This document shows, piece after piece, positions 47,141 through 58,530 of a stretch of 64,000 bases of DNA. The DNA is from Blasia pusilla (Eukaryota; Marchantiophyta; Marchantiopsida; Blasiales). The notes under the pieces were generated by a model, which saw nothing but the letters and a program-made list of their open reading frames with translations, did not search any database and was not told where the DNA came from. Each line of letters begins with the position of its first letter. Position 1 is the first letter of the stretch. The position numbers were made by a program, and so were the translations under genes. The DNA lies in NCBI GenBank assembly GCA_050084515.1, contig CM114273.1, positions 20,770,001 through 20,834,000 on the forward strand. Direction: 5' to 3'.

Positions 47141-48509
47141 CTAATCGATGCGTGAGAGAAGTGTCGGCTCTGGTGCTCCTACTCCATCTCCTCTGGCTGG
47201 TGGTGGTCCTCTACCACAACGTCCAGGAAGGACTCCCCGACCTCCTCCAAGACGACCGCCCCCAGGCCCTCGGCCTACCTCTGGACGTGCCCCTCGGCGA
47301 ATTAAGGTCAAAACATCTATCCCTAGTGTAACCATATCTGTGGCAATAGTCACACTGGTGCTGTGGTGGGGCCATCCTCTGTGGCTCCTGAGCAATCGGA
47401 GGGGTTGGTGGTCCTCTCCCATGCTGTGGGCAGTCTCTCTGCCTATGGGCCCCTCCACACGTCCAACAAGACCACATCGGTCCCTGTTGGGCAACATATG
47501 TAGGTACGGGTCATTGCCTCATAGGCTCACGGTAATCGTCCTGCTCTCTGGGCACACTGGCCCGCTCCCGTGGTACTGGTGCTTGCTATGGCACCTGTGG
47601 GGTCACCGTCGCTCGTGGACCCATCGACTCTCGAGAAAATCCAGCGGTCACTACCTACTCCTCACTCATGTTGAGCTCAATACGCTCAGACAACTCAAAG
47701 ACCACCTTCAATGTGGGCTTCACTGTGTGAATCAGCACCGCATCTCGGACTCTCCTCCGTAGTTCCCGGTTGAGAACCCCATACCAATACTGGACTGACT
47801 GTGCCTCAGTCACTCCATACGTAGCAATGATCAGCCTCCTCATGCGTGTGAATGCCTCTCTGAGACTCTCACCCGATCGTCGCTGAAAATCCTATAGACT
47901 CTTCAGCTTGTCGGTGCGTACGCCCTGGTAGCTCGTCCCCAACTGTCGGAAGAACTCCATTGTGGGGCTAAAGCTGGGTGGCCCTCTACCACCAGAGGTC
48001 TCTGCCACATCGCCTGTCTCACTGCCCTCCTCTCCATCTAGTCTCCGGGCTGATGGTGTGGGTCTCTCTCCTCTCACAATCCCATCATATGCCTCACGAC
48101 CACTAGTGGATACATACCCTGGAGCCCAATACATCCTCCAGGCATCGATCTCTACTGAATATAGTGATCGAAACTCCATGTAATCATCCATCGGAGGACC
48201 CTCCAAGTGTTGGAACAACCCCTTCCATGCCATGAAAGGGTTGAACCGTGTCGGAATCCATATCTCCTAGAAGTCGCACCACGTGTCGAACTCCTGGATA
48301 AAATCATCTAAGTCGATGGTGCCCACTGCACCCGAGAAACGACGCATGCCCCGATGGCCCATGTCGTCCATCTCCTGCCAAGTACTATTGTCTCTGTCTA
48401 CGATCTCGTCACCAGATCCAGTGTCTAATGATGACGATCCAGCCACGGATGGATGTCGAGGTAGCTCCTCACTGGTAACCTCTCGGTATCTCACTCCACT
48501 CCGTGTCAC
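47141..48509 (-). pseudogene. gag with two zinc knuckles, element 1
   Basis: Starts MTRSGVRYREVTSEELPRHP at 48509. The gag core includes FQHLEGPPMDDYMEFRSLYS and GESLREAFTRMRRLI. Two knuckles follow: CWTCGGAHRQRDC (variant CX2CX3HX4C) and CDYCHRYGYTRDRC, where the usual His is Tyr; element 2 keeps His. Stops near 48266 and 47890 and others break it. Confidence 0.8.
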
Positions 48510-49139
48510 ACCACTACTACTGCTCGCACTACCCCATTTTTCCGAACCTTGGAAGAACGCCGTGATGACAACCCTGTCTCACCCACTCAAGCACTCAGAC
48601 TCACCGAGAGTCTCCCACACTCCTCACTAGCTCACCTATGCTAACATCAATCCCGTGATGACACGCCCGGCCTCCCGCACACTCAACACTCGGGCTCACC
48701 ATGAGCCTCCCAAGTGACTCACCTAACCTAGCGACACTCTCGGGTCATACATGCAACCCCTACGCGGCAACCGACGTATATCCACCAACAAGCTACACAT
48801 GAAAAGAATCTACACTCGTCACCATCGCTGCACCCACCTAGCACCAACTACTACCCGTGACCCAGCACTCTCAATCACACATGACAAGTGCGGGAAAAGG
48901 GACTCGAATGGGTAACATGATAACGCCCTCCAACCTGTTGCACCGTCAACATGCACTCCTCCACGTGATATGAAAACCTCCGCAACACAACACTCTCCTC
49001 GACCAACACGTTGATCCTCTCGTCAACAGATGCGGACAACCCGTCGGCATCATGCGCACTAACCCTCCATCGTCAACTCTCGCAATGCTCCTATGCGTGC
49101 CTCCCACCTTTGGGGGGGGTGCGCGCACGCCGTCCCAAT
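48510..49139 (-). other. 5' leader of element 1
   Basis: Non-coding between A1 and gag. I see no clear tRNA-complementary primer binding site after A1. No other gene. Confidence 0.5.
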
Positions 49140-49306
49140 TGTGAAAGACCTCAACATGAAAGTTATCAGAAACGACGTTCCTGACACAATGGACCTATCC
49201 TCAACCTCATCCGAAAACGTGGGACAAAGTTACACTCAAGATAGTCCCATGGCTCCTACGCCCTATCCACGATAGATCTTGGCCTATCGGCTACTCAGAT
49301 GTGACA
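49140..49306 (-). repeat. terminal repeat A1 of element 1
   Basis: 167 bp matching 41328-41494. It begins TGTCACATC and the shared block ends ..TCTTTCACA, after which the two ends diverge completely. Confidence 0.85.
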
Positions 49307-49310
49307 CTAT

Positions 49311-49860
49311 ACACAATGTCTATGAGATCATTAAGTTTTGTGCTCTTAACAATCATCATGTCTAGAATTCATATAAAATCATCTGCAAGGTCAAAATGCA
49401 ATGGTATCAACCCCTCACCAACCTTCAATAACCAATTAGCAAATTCTTCTTGCTCATGTTGTCCTTGTCATAAACAAATATATGAAAAAAAGAATTATTT
49501 ATTTTTAATAAGAAATATATATAATAAGAGAAGAAAAATATAAGCATTAAACGATGTTACCTTATAAAGGGTTCACTCTCATGTTGGTAGTGAGTTGCAT
49601 AACTCTTACATGAGACCAAATAAGAGATCTTCTAAGAGTTGCACGCTCAATAGTAAGACGATCACCATGGCGAACAACACGAAGAAGTTGTAAAAAATCT
49701 CCACCAAAGATAAATATCTTGCTTCCAAATGGCAGTTCTCGCAATCAAGGATCCACCAAATTAAATCCGTGATATCTTGGAAAGTACGATTAACAGCCTC
49801 GAGGGTCTCACTTTCGCAAAAGAGACGCATCACGTAGGAAAAGTATAGGGTTTTTAATTG
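49311..49860 (-). pseudogene. Helitron helicase, part upstream of the element 1 insertion
   Basis: Minus-strand blocks LEAVNRTFQDITD, ELPFGSKIFIFGGDFLQLLR (Walker B-like GGDFRQ block), WSHVRVMQLTTNMRVN, then after an intron HEQEEFANWLLKVGEG and LNDLIDIVYS, directly followed by the CTAT duplication and element 1. Continues at 40876. The Rep domain and N-terminal helicase motifs are not seen further right. Confidence 0.85.
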
Positions 49861-50228
49861 GATTTCAGAGAAGACTGATAAAGTTTTGTGGAAGAACTTA
49901 AGGGTATTTTTAATATAGGGTAACACTTATAAGAAAAATAGGGCATTATTAATTTGCTGGTTCTATATGGAAGATGTCCAAGGAAGTAAGGGGGATTTTT
50001 TGGATTCTAATGGTGAGTACAACATGTGAACCGTATATTGATCCACATGTTGGTATTGCCTATATGTCTAGAATTCTACTTGCTACAAGAGTGACATCAT
50101 GAAGATCCCTGAAAGCCGAGCTTGCTTGTTGCCTACAAACGTCCGTGGGGGGAAGAAGGGAGGTGGGGGCACTACTTAGCCCCCCAACCGGAGTGCGGAG
50201 GCTCATCCCCATGGTATGGTACACACGG
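49861..50228. other. no recognisable gene
   Basis: AT-rich, then GC-richer unique sequence between the Helitron fragment and element 3. Confidence 0.4.
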
Positions 50229-50269
50229 TGGTTTCGTGCCTATTTAGCACGAAAATAGGCACAAAACCA
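50229..50269. repeat. 17-bp near-perfect hairpin at element 3 edge
   Basis: Arms 50229-50245 and 50253-50269 pair at 16 of 17 positions (TGGTTTCGTGCCTATTT type) around a 7-nt loop. It marks the truncated end of the element 3 pol fragment. Confidence 0.75.
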
Positions 50270-50279
50270 ATGTCGTGTT

Positions 50280-50632
50280 GTGGATGTCTCGACCATATGT
50301 TGTCTCCTCTAAGGCCTCTGGATCTAAGGACTCTCCATCAGACCTCGCCATTGAAGTCTCAACAATCTGACTCTCCATAGCCAACAAGCCCAAATAGGCT
50401 GACGCGTGCCATCCTAGCACCAACTCCTCATCACTCTCTCTATGCCAACAAGCTCCAATCGCATCTTGCTGACTCGGGCATGGGTTACGTCTCAAACCAT
50501 CTGCATCGAGGTTGAGCATCTCACACACGTACACCACCTGGAAATCGTACTCTTGCAACAACTGAGCCCACCTCGCAAGCTTCCCTATAAGCTTTTCGGA
50601 CTCCATCAACCATTTAAGTGGATGGTGATCAG
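50280..50632 (-). pseudogene. element 3 RNase H, C-terminal part
   Basis: Minus-strand HPLKWLMESEKLIGKLARWA and NLDADGLRRNPCPSQQD, then TYGRDIH, after which homology ends. It continues upstream at 60839, the two halves being separated by element 2. The Asp of the ITD motif precedes the junction. Confidence 0.85.
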
Positions 50633-51068
50633 CGTCACGTCTTTTAGGATAGATCAAGAAACCTGAGAGAACAGGTAAACTTCGTTTCGGCTCATTTGGA
50701 GCCATATTGAGAAACTTACTATTTTAGGTAAGTACCATTTTGAGTATATGATGGAATTTCTATTTTTGGTAAGTGGCCCTTGACCTCCTACATCAGGTCA
50801 AGAGCCAAGGAGGTGACTTGGGAGAATAAGTTACTATGGAGAGAGCTTGGGAAAGGGGAGGAGTATACCTCAAGGAGAGAGAACTTGAGAGCTCATTCTC
50901 TCTTTGTTGAACCTCTTGGCATGAGACGATGGAGTTATGGTCCCTTAAGGGCCTTGTAAGTGTAACCCAAGCCTCTCATTAGGAGAGTGGGTTTGGTTTG
51001 ACATGAGAGAGAGTGGACACCTTTGAGAGCTATGGTGTGAGATGGTGTAGAGAGATTGGAACTTACTT
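50633..51068 (+). repeat. terminal repeat A1 of element 2
   Basis: Matches 60213-60722 from CACGTCTTTTAGGATAGAT to GGTGTAGAGAGATTG. A1 lacks about 85 bp present in A2 near its start. The first base is C where T is expected (element 1 begins TGTCAC). Confidence 0.85.
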
Positions 51069-52560
51069 TACAAAGAGAGAATGAGAGAGTGAGAGAGCTT
51101 CATGGGGGAGCTCGTTGGTCACTCGCTGTTTTTGCAGGTTGGGGACCGTATTCCCCGTTCATCTGCTCATGGGAGTGCTCACCGTAGCAAGGGCTGCTTG
51201 GATTGTTCTTTGCATTTGCCCATTTTTCGTGTGGAAGAGTGGCGCGCGAAAGCGCTGCCCAATTTCTGATAGGGATTGATTATGGGTGCGGTTTGCCCCA
51301 TGTTGATGCTCTCAAGAGCAACATGTAGCTTGCTAATTTGTATTTTTACAGGTTTTACATTTTTGTTGGGAGAAATCAGCACGGAAGCGCTGCCAAATTT
51401 TGTGTACGAGAAAGAGACATTGGACTTTATGACAGTCCCCTTCAGTTTTTTTTGAAATGTCCAATTCCAAATATTTTTTGACGCCGTCGTAGATCGTGAA
51501 CCTGTGCACATTGTGCAATAAATAGTGCACAATTTAGAGTTGCGAGTAAAAATTTATGGTCAATCTTGCAAAATTGCCATTGCTAGGCAATTTTTAGGGT
51601 TAAATTATTCAAACCCTAAATCAGCCATCATGCCGCCGGCGTCCGTCGCTATTAAAGTCACCGTCAACGGTCCGCCATCACTGTCAATGGTCAACCATCA
51701 CCGTCACTGATCGGCCGTCACCATCAACGGTCAACCGTCATCGTCACCGTCAACGGCCCACCGTCCGTTTTCCACCCTTTGGTTGCCATTGCCGCCGTTA
51801 CGGAGTGGAGGGTCTTGCACGACGTTCATTGATTCTCTGACTTGCGTCGCCACCACGTACTTAGTTTTGACCGCTACCGTCATTGCAGTTTCGTCATCAA
51901 CCAATGATGGCATATTACCTCCGGTTATGGTGTTTGAGTTTTGATTTCATACTGCTATGTTGTGATTGGTAGCCGCTCGACGACGATTGAGTACCGTACC
52001 GTGGCGTCACGCCCGTAGCCGCCGATTTGCTGTGTCGTGCCGCTCATGGCTGCACCGCACCGTCATTGTGGAGCAAAGCGTGGGTTTATTATTGATTGAG
52101 GAGGATATGCCGCCAAGTGCCGCATCCCACCATCGAGGGCCGTGCCGCCTGCAACGCCGCACGGTTCCGCTGGAACCGCACTATCTATCGAAGAGTTTTG
52201 AGCAGCGTCAGTTAAGGAGGAGTATGACTTGCTGATTGGAGGAGTTGTCTTCATGACCAAGTTGGGGTCAAGGTTTGCAGTTGCTACGGAGCGATTCAAC
52301 ATTTATTGAGGTTATCCATTCTGGTCCTTTACCCTGCACGCGTGAGGGATTCTGGGATTTGGGTATTTTATTTGGGGATATTGGGTTGTGTGGATGTTGA
52401 GAGCATCATTTATGTATGTGGTTTAGGGAACATAGACTTGTGTGGGATGTCCGGAGTTGAGGGTAGGTTGTCGATGAGATGATAGCCTGGTCGATTTGCC
52501 GCACCATGCCGCTTGTTGCCGCACGTTACACGTCTCAGGGAGGGAGAGTGTAGATCGAGT
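51069..52560 (+). repeat. 5' leader of element 2, with about 20-bp imperfect tandem repeats
   Basis: Non-coding leader. At 51658-51762 a roughly 20-bp unit (TCACCGTCAACGGTCnnCC type) is repeated about five times with substitutions. No obvious tRNA primer binding site follows A1. Confidence 0.6.
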
Positions 52561-54100
52561 GCCGCATGTTTGGGATGAGTGATTGAGGGATTACTCGCGA
52601 GGTTGAGAGTGATCGTGTGAGAGGGGCAGGAGGGCCATCACGGCATCCTTTCAAGATTTTGAGAGGCGAGGTAGTGGACTTGAGAGTAGCTCTAGAGGGT
52701 TTACCCGGAGCGGTGTGAGGTTTCGAGGGTCTCCACATGAGAGACCACCTTGATCTCCTTCTGTGTCATCTTCAGATGAGGGGGAGCGTATAGAGGAGTG
52801 TGTTAGTGATCCACCGTACACATTGACTGGTCCTACCAGTTGGGGGTACAAGATGGACGACCGGGGTAGGGGACCGCGTAGGTTTTCGGGTGCTGTAGGC
52901 ACCATAGAGCTACACGACTTCATTGCGGAGTTGGTGTGTCTCATAGCAGGCTAGGAACTCTAGAGATTTCAACCCATTTACAGCATGGAACGGTATGTTC
53001 CAGCATTTAGAGGGGCACCCATGGACGATTATCATGAGTTCTCCCACATATATGCTTAGGAGATTGAGGCATGGCGACTCTACTACGACCCACACTATGT
53101 GTCCTGGACGGAGCCATTCCTAGATGAGGAGGAGGAGTAAGGAGAGGCTACTTCCTCTTCCTCTAGTGATGTTTTAGGAAGGGTCACTCGCATTGGAGCA
53201 GTTGCATCGTCTAGTCGAGTTCGTCCCAGGTTCAACCCCGTGGTTGAGTTCTTTGCTGAGTTGAGGGCAAGCTACTAGGGGATACGGACGGAGAAGTTAA
53301 GGATCATCCACGACTTCCAGAGGCGCCCGGGTGAGAGTTTGTGTGAGGCTTACACTCGCTTGCGCTGGTTGATCAACGTCACTCAGGGGGTGACAGAGGC
53401 TCAGGCTATCCAGTCATGGTACGCAATGCTGGATCGGACCCTGCGGACACGGGTGTGGGAAGGGGTGCTTCTTATGAACACCTCCCCTACGTTGAGAGAT
53501 GTTTTCAGAACCGCCAAGAACATTGAGCACAACATGGAGGAGGAGAACGTAGCCACCATGGCTTCTGGGCGAGAGCAGTCACGATTGTCTGCACCACCTA
53601 TGCAGCAACGTAGACTCCGAGATAGGTCGACTGAGGCACCACAAGCTCAGGGAGGATACCAGGAGGCTGTGCCAGAGAGACCTACGCCTTCATATGCGGC
53701 TTAGCAGCATCCGCCTATTATTACTTGTTGGTCATGTGGTGGAGCCCATCATCAATGCGATTGCACTGGTCAGGGACATGGACGTGTGCCTCAACATGGA
53801 GGAGGAGATGGTGCTGCACTAGGAGGTTATCAGTGTGACTATTGTCACAGGTATGGTCATACATGCGCCAAGTGTTTCAATTTACATCTTGAGTTACGTC
53901 CGTACCGAGGGCCAGAGAGGGCACCAGAGCGAGTAGTCGGTCCGGGTGGGCCTAGAGATTGTGCATCAGGTGGTCCTGTTGGGGGACGAGGAGCTGGAGT
54001 TGCCCGACATGGTGGTGGAGCTGCCTATGGAGGAGGTAGAGTCCTACCATCTAGACGCGTCGAGGGAGATGCCGGGCGTGAGGCTAGGATGGCTGCTTAG
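52560..54100 (+). pseudogene. gag with two zinc knuckles, element 2
   Basis: A conserved gag start (SGVRFRGSPHERPP), core PMDDYHEFSHIYA, RRPGESLCEAYTRLRWLINV, TAKNIEHNMEEE, then knuckles CWSCGGAHHQCDC and CDYCHRYGHTCAKC (canonical CX2CX4HX4C). Basic Gly/Arg-rich tail. Several in-frame TAG/TAA codons (for example 53057, 53137 and 53702). Confidence 0.8.
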
Positions 54101-55195
54101 ATAAATCAGCTACAAGAGCAGATTGCCGCTATGGCATTGAGATTACCCGATGCCGAATCCGTGGCATCGACATCATATGGAGCAGCCAGAGATATGGAGG
54201 ATCCTGGTTGGATGTGCGGGGTTGCCCATATGGAGGCAGCCGTAGTTGTGACGCGTGGAGCAGCCATAGAGTTGGATCCACAACGAGGGGAAGCCAGGAA
54301 ATATACTAGGCTTCCTCAATCTTTCACATTGTCCGAGGCGATGAGGACCCCATCGATGGGTCCTCATCAAAGTTCCTGGAGAGTTGGTGATGTTGTTGGT
54401 GTGCAGGCACGGAGGGCGATGGGAGAAGCAAGTGTGACAACTCCTATTGTTTATGCTCAGGAGGGGCATGTATCGAGCACGTTGTTGGGGGCGGCCACCA
54501 TTGTGTACCGCGCTCCTCTATTTTATTTTTTGCTTCCGATATTATGATGTTGGGGGGTACGCCCGCCGAGGATTTTTGGCTGGCCGCTACGCTATGTGAG
54601 CGTGGATTTGGAGTTCCTGCATCACGTTTAGAGGTGATTGCAGAGGAGGTGATGGGCCTGCCCTTAGAGCGGATGCTCGGGCCGTCCACGTTAGATTCAT
54701 GGCAGGCTGCGGCTGCTAGGATGGCGGAGAGCGTGCCATGGCTTCTCCTGGTGTTGTGTTGCTGGATAACCGAGGAGAGGTCTTCCAATTGGGGAGTCCC
54801 GGAGGTAGAGCTTTTAGTCCGCAGCGCGTCTTGTTGGATTCAGGAGCGCAACCCTTGATGTTGGGGAAAGCGTCATTCAGAGGATTGGGCTTGATGAGAG
54901 CCGATGTGGAGCGTTGTCCATTCCGGATACAGAAATCCTTGGGTGGAGCGAGTACCACACAGTATATCACCCGACAGGAGGTCGTGGTGAGAATTCGCTC
55001 GGGACATCCTACAGATGAGTCCGTGTTGCGAGCCAAGGCGATAGTGGACTGATGCAGAGTCCTACGACGTCTTGGTTGGTGGAGCACTATTATACCCGAT
55101 GGGGTTTGCCCTGGATTACTGGGAGGAGTCATCGTCCTACAAACCAGGATGGCAGTCAGGTGATGGGCGCCTTAGTTCATTACCCGTTTGATTCA
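54101..55195 (+). pseudogene. linker and aspartic protease, element 2
   Basis: Linker LPQSFTLSEAMRTPSMGP, then protease VLLDSGAQPLMLGKASFRGL and YDVLVGGALLYPMGF. Frameshifts near 54520, 54735 and 55050. Its end runs directly into the methyltransferase domain. Confidence 0.85.
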
Positions 55196-55199
55196 CAGG

Positions 55200-56780
55200 T
55201 GCAGTGATCGAGCAATGGCCAGGAGAGATGGCGACCTTAGCAGCATTTAGCAGTGCCCTCACTTGGCCTAGTGATTTGATTGAGGGACATGTCCATGCAG
55301 AGGATACTCCCGTTCCTGACATTTCTATGGAGAGGAGTGTTATAGTAGCCGAATCATTCTGTGGAGGAGAGGTGCCGCTGTGGGGCTCGACTGAGGAGCT
55401 ACGACGATTGGCAGATGAGCACGTGCAGACCGCGTGGAGCGAGGCGTTTGCACCGGAGCATGACGGGTCTGAGGAACCCGAAGTAGCAAGGAGTGCTACG
55501 ATGAGACCCTTGGATACCACACCCATTGTGTGGTGCATCTCCGAGGAGGGTATTCGAGTGTTAGATCTCTTTGGAGGGATTAACACTGGGTTAGTTGTTG
55601 TTTTGCAGGCATGAGTGCAAGTATAGCAATACCTGTATGTGGAGAGTGATGATGTTGCGAGGCGCGTCTCACTACAACATGTGGCGCAGTTACGCCTACG
55701 TTTTCCCGACTTATTGTCTACGTCCGCGGTACAGGGGTTCCAGAGTTCCCTACCGAGGGATATTTCATTGTTGGGGGCGCAGGACTTAGGGCGGGTAGGA
55801 ACCATTGATTTGGTCATTGCCGGTTGGCCATGTCAGGGCCAATTGAGTGCTGGACGAGGCAGTGGGTTGGCTGCCACTCGGTCCTGGTTGTTTTGGGAGA
55901 TGTTGAGGGTCTTACGGCAGTTGCAGGAGCATCACTCTCGTTCTCCAGCTTACATTCTGGAGAATGTGCCGATCTTAGGAGACTCCAAGTCACGGGTGGT
56001 GACGAGTGCTCATTAAGTGCGTGCCTGGATTGGCCCAGCAGTGTTCTTGGATGCGGCGAGTGTAGGTTCTCGAGCCCATCGCCCACGTCTATGATGGACC
56101 AACTTGGTGCCCCATGCGGTGTTACGGAGGGCATATGCGAGAGTGGAGCGCCCCTCCCATTTGTTAGTGGATTCCATTATGGATCCAGGTTGTTGCTCAT
56201 AGGCAGTGAGGCACGATGATCGACCACCGTTGACTGTGGTCAACAGGACAGGCAGGCCGTGGGCAGTCTTTCCCACGTTTGTGAGTTTTCCTGCTTCCTA
56301 TCCATACAAGGAGGCCGGTCTTGGCTTGGTTTGGGATGACCAGGTTCAAAGGTTGGTGGAACCCAACGTCGACGAGAGAGAGCGGGCGATGGGATTTCCC
56401 ACAGGAGTGACGGCAGTACGGCTAGTATCAGAGGCATCACGACGCCATGTCTTGGGTCACGCGATGGACCTGAACTGCTTGACATGGATCTTCAGTTTGG
56501 GAGTGGCTGAGCAGTGTCGGATGAGATCGCGACAGGTCGCAGCGGTTGCGTTGGTGAGCCCCATGCCTACCGAGACGGTGGAGGCAGTGGCTGGGGGCGA
56601 GACCCAAGGAGATCGACACACCAGGGGAGATCTGGAGAGACACCCTTGGACTTCTTGGGATGTTTTGCAGGTATGCCAGGAGATGATAGCCACAACATCG
56701 AGCGTGATTCCGAGCACTGCACGTGGAGGAGATCAGAGTTTGCAGTTGGCTGCAGGAGAGCGGCCGAGTGTTGTTGTTTG
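55200..56780 (+). pseudogene. C5-cytosine DNA methyltransferase domain, element 2
   Basis: All core motifs are in order. I: VLDLFGGINTG (about 55555). II/III: YLYVESDDVARR. IV: DLVIAGWPCQGQLSAGRGSG with the catalytic Pro-Cys-Gln at 55828-55836. VI: YILENVP (ENV at 55960-55968). VIII: SRAHRPRL (about 56070). A short target-recognition region follows. IX-like: DERERAMGFPTGVTAV. X: ASRRHVLGHAMDLN (about 56440). Such enzymes transfer methyl from SAM to cytosine C5. The domain sits between protease and RT in one polyprotein. Stops occur (two near 55617-55635, one at 56014, one in motif VIII), so this copy is inactive, but every motif is readable. Gypsy elements with captured methyltransferases have been reported in charophyte algae (recalled, unchecked). 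Confidence 0.92.
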
Positions 56781-56839
56781 AGACGGGGTTGCACCATAGC
56801 AACCACCGATACTCGCGCTAGAGAGTCCTACCGTAGTCA

Positions 56840-57880
56840 CGATGGAGACTTGGGAGCCATATATGGGCCCTAAGTTGACAGGAGGAGAGCGACGCCGGAT
56901 ACATCAGTTCCTCAAGAGTTATAGGAGCTGCTTTGCATTTAGCATGGAGGATTTGGGTACGTTGAAGGGACCGGGGATCCGCATTGAGTTATCGAGTGAT
57001 ACGCCGATCTTCTGACGACCCTACAGGTATAGTGATACGGAGAGGGCTCTGATTCAGAGTAGGAGCCACGACTTGATCGGAGCAAAACTAGTGGAGATGT
57101 TGCATGGGGAGTATGCATCTGCCATTGTCATGCCCGCCAAGAAGGATGTGCATGGCAACTGAACGAATAGGCGGATTAGAGGGGATTTCTGACCTATCAA
57201 TTGGCAGACGAAGTCCGATAGGTATGCCATGCCCACCCCTGAGGAGATCTTTGATGTGATTGGTCACGCAAAGGTCTTCAATTCATTGGATTTGCGAGTC
57301 GGATATCATCAGCTGCCTATCAAATTGGAGGACAGGCATAAGACGGCATTTTGGGGCATCGATCCTCACGGGAAGGATTGTTTGTACTAGTGGCGGTTCT
57401 TACCATTTGGGTTAAAGAAGGCCCGGGTTGAAATTCAGAGGGTCATGGATAGGATCTTGGCTGGTTTGGATTTTGCTAGGTGTTATATTGATGACATCAT
57501 AGTCTTTAGCGCCACGGTTGAGGAGCATGAGCTACATCTAGAGAAGGTGTTTCGATGATTGCAATTACATGGGCTGAAGCTACATCCAGGCAAGTGCAAG
57601 TTCTTCTATGACCAAATTGAGTACTTGGGTCATACGATATACCCAAGGGGCCTTGGTGTTCAGCAGACAAAGGTAGAGGCTATCTCACGCATTCCACGCC
57701 CTACAAATGTGAGCCGTGTTCGCGCATTCATGGGATTGGCAAACTTCTGTCGGCGGTACGTCAAGGGATTCAGTTTGATTGCAAAGCCACTCACCTTGCT
57801 GACCAAGGTGGATCCAAGTGGCACTGGGGGGATGAGCATGAGCAAGCATTTCAGTTGCTCAAGGACAGGTTGACGTCCAC
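56840..57880 (+). pseudogene. reverse transcriptase, element 2
   Basis: Starts METWEPYMGPKLTGGERRRI, then FSMEDLGTLKGPGIRIEL, MPAKKDVHGN, NSLDLRVGYHQLPIKLED, WRFLPFGLKKA, RCYIDDIIVFSATVEEHELH (YIDD) and VRAFMGLANFCRRYVKGFS. At least five stops, several explicable as C-to-T or G-to-A changes (for example Trp to TGA at the GNWT block). Confidence 0.9.
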
Positions 57881-58530
57881 GCCCATCTTGAGGAGACCAA
57901 TCAGGGGGCGTCCTTTCCAGTTGCACACAGATTGGAGCATATTGGGGCTTGGAGCGGTGCTCACCCAACATGATGATGAGGGTAGAGAGTTTGTGGTGGC
58001 TTACCCTAGGCGCTCAAACAATGTTACAGAGGCAAAGTATAGCTCGTATGAGGATGAGTGCTTGGCTACGGTGTGGGCTGTCGCGCATTTCAAGTGTTAC
58101 TTATTCGGCAACCCCTTTACCATCAACCACTGAAGTGGTTGATGGAGTCCGACAAGCTTACAGGGAAGCTTGCGAGATGGGCTCTGTTGTTGCAGGAGTA
58201 TGATTTTCATGTGGTACATAGACCTAGGATGCTCAACCAGGATGCAGATGGGTTGAGTCGTAACCCATGCCCGAGTCAGCGAGATGCGACTGGAGCTCGA
58301 TGGCATGGAGAGAGTGATGAGGAGTCAGTGCCAAGATGGCACGCGTCAGCCTATTTAGGCATGTTGGCTATGGAGAGCCAGAGTGTGGAAACTTCGATAG
58401 CGAGGTCTAGTGGAGAGTCCTTGGATCCTGAGGCCAGTGAGGAGACGACATGTGGTAGAGATATTCATGATGATGGAGTAGTCTTGGAGTACCTTCGTAC
58501 TGGCAGCGTTGCGAGCACCGTGGGTGCTTA
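57880..58530 (+). pseudogene. RNase H and linker, element 2
   Basis: LHTDWSILGLGAVLTQ, YSSYEDECLATVWAVAHFK, a short deletion at the ITD/H site, PLKWLMESDKLTGKLARWA, NQDADGLSRNPCPSQ, then the acidic linker TTCGRDIHDDG. Confidence 0.85.

Larger units (their letters stand above)
40877..49306 (-). mobile_element. gypsy-type retrotransposon with DNA methyltransferase and PHD finger, element 1
   Basis: An 8.4-kb insertion on the minus strand, starting TGTCACATC at 49306 and ending ..CGACA at 40877, flanked by CTAT (40873-40876 and 49307-49310). It interrupts the Helitron helicase. Gene order: gag, protease, C5-methyltransferase remnant, RT, RNase H, integrase, PHD. Terminal arrangement in element orientation: A1 (49306-49140), internal region, B1 (41635-41498), A2 (41494-41021), B2 (about 41014-40877). 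Confidence 0.85.

Noticed and set aside
47148-47762. 204-codon plus-strand frame opposite gag of element 1
   Set aside because: Antisense shadow of the Gly/Arg/Pro-rich gag tail.
49036-49056. Palindrome arm (CAACCCGTCGGCATCA) in the element 1 leader
   Set aside because: Only a half-site is present without a matching second arm; probably chance.
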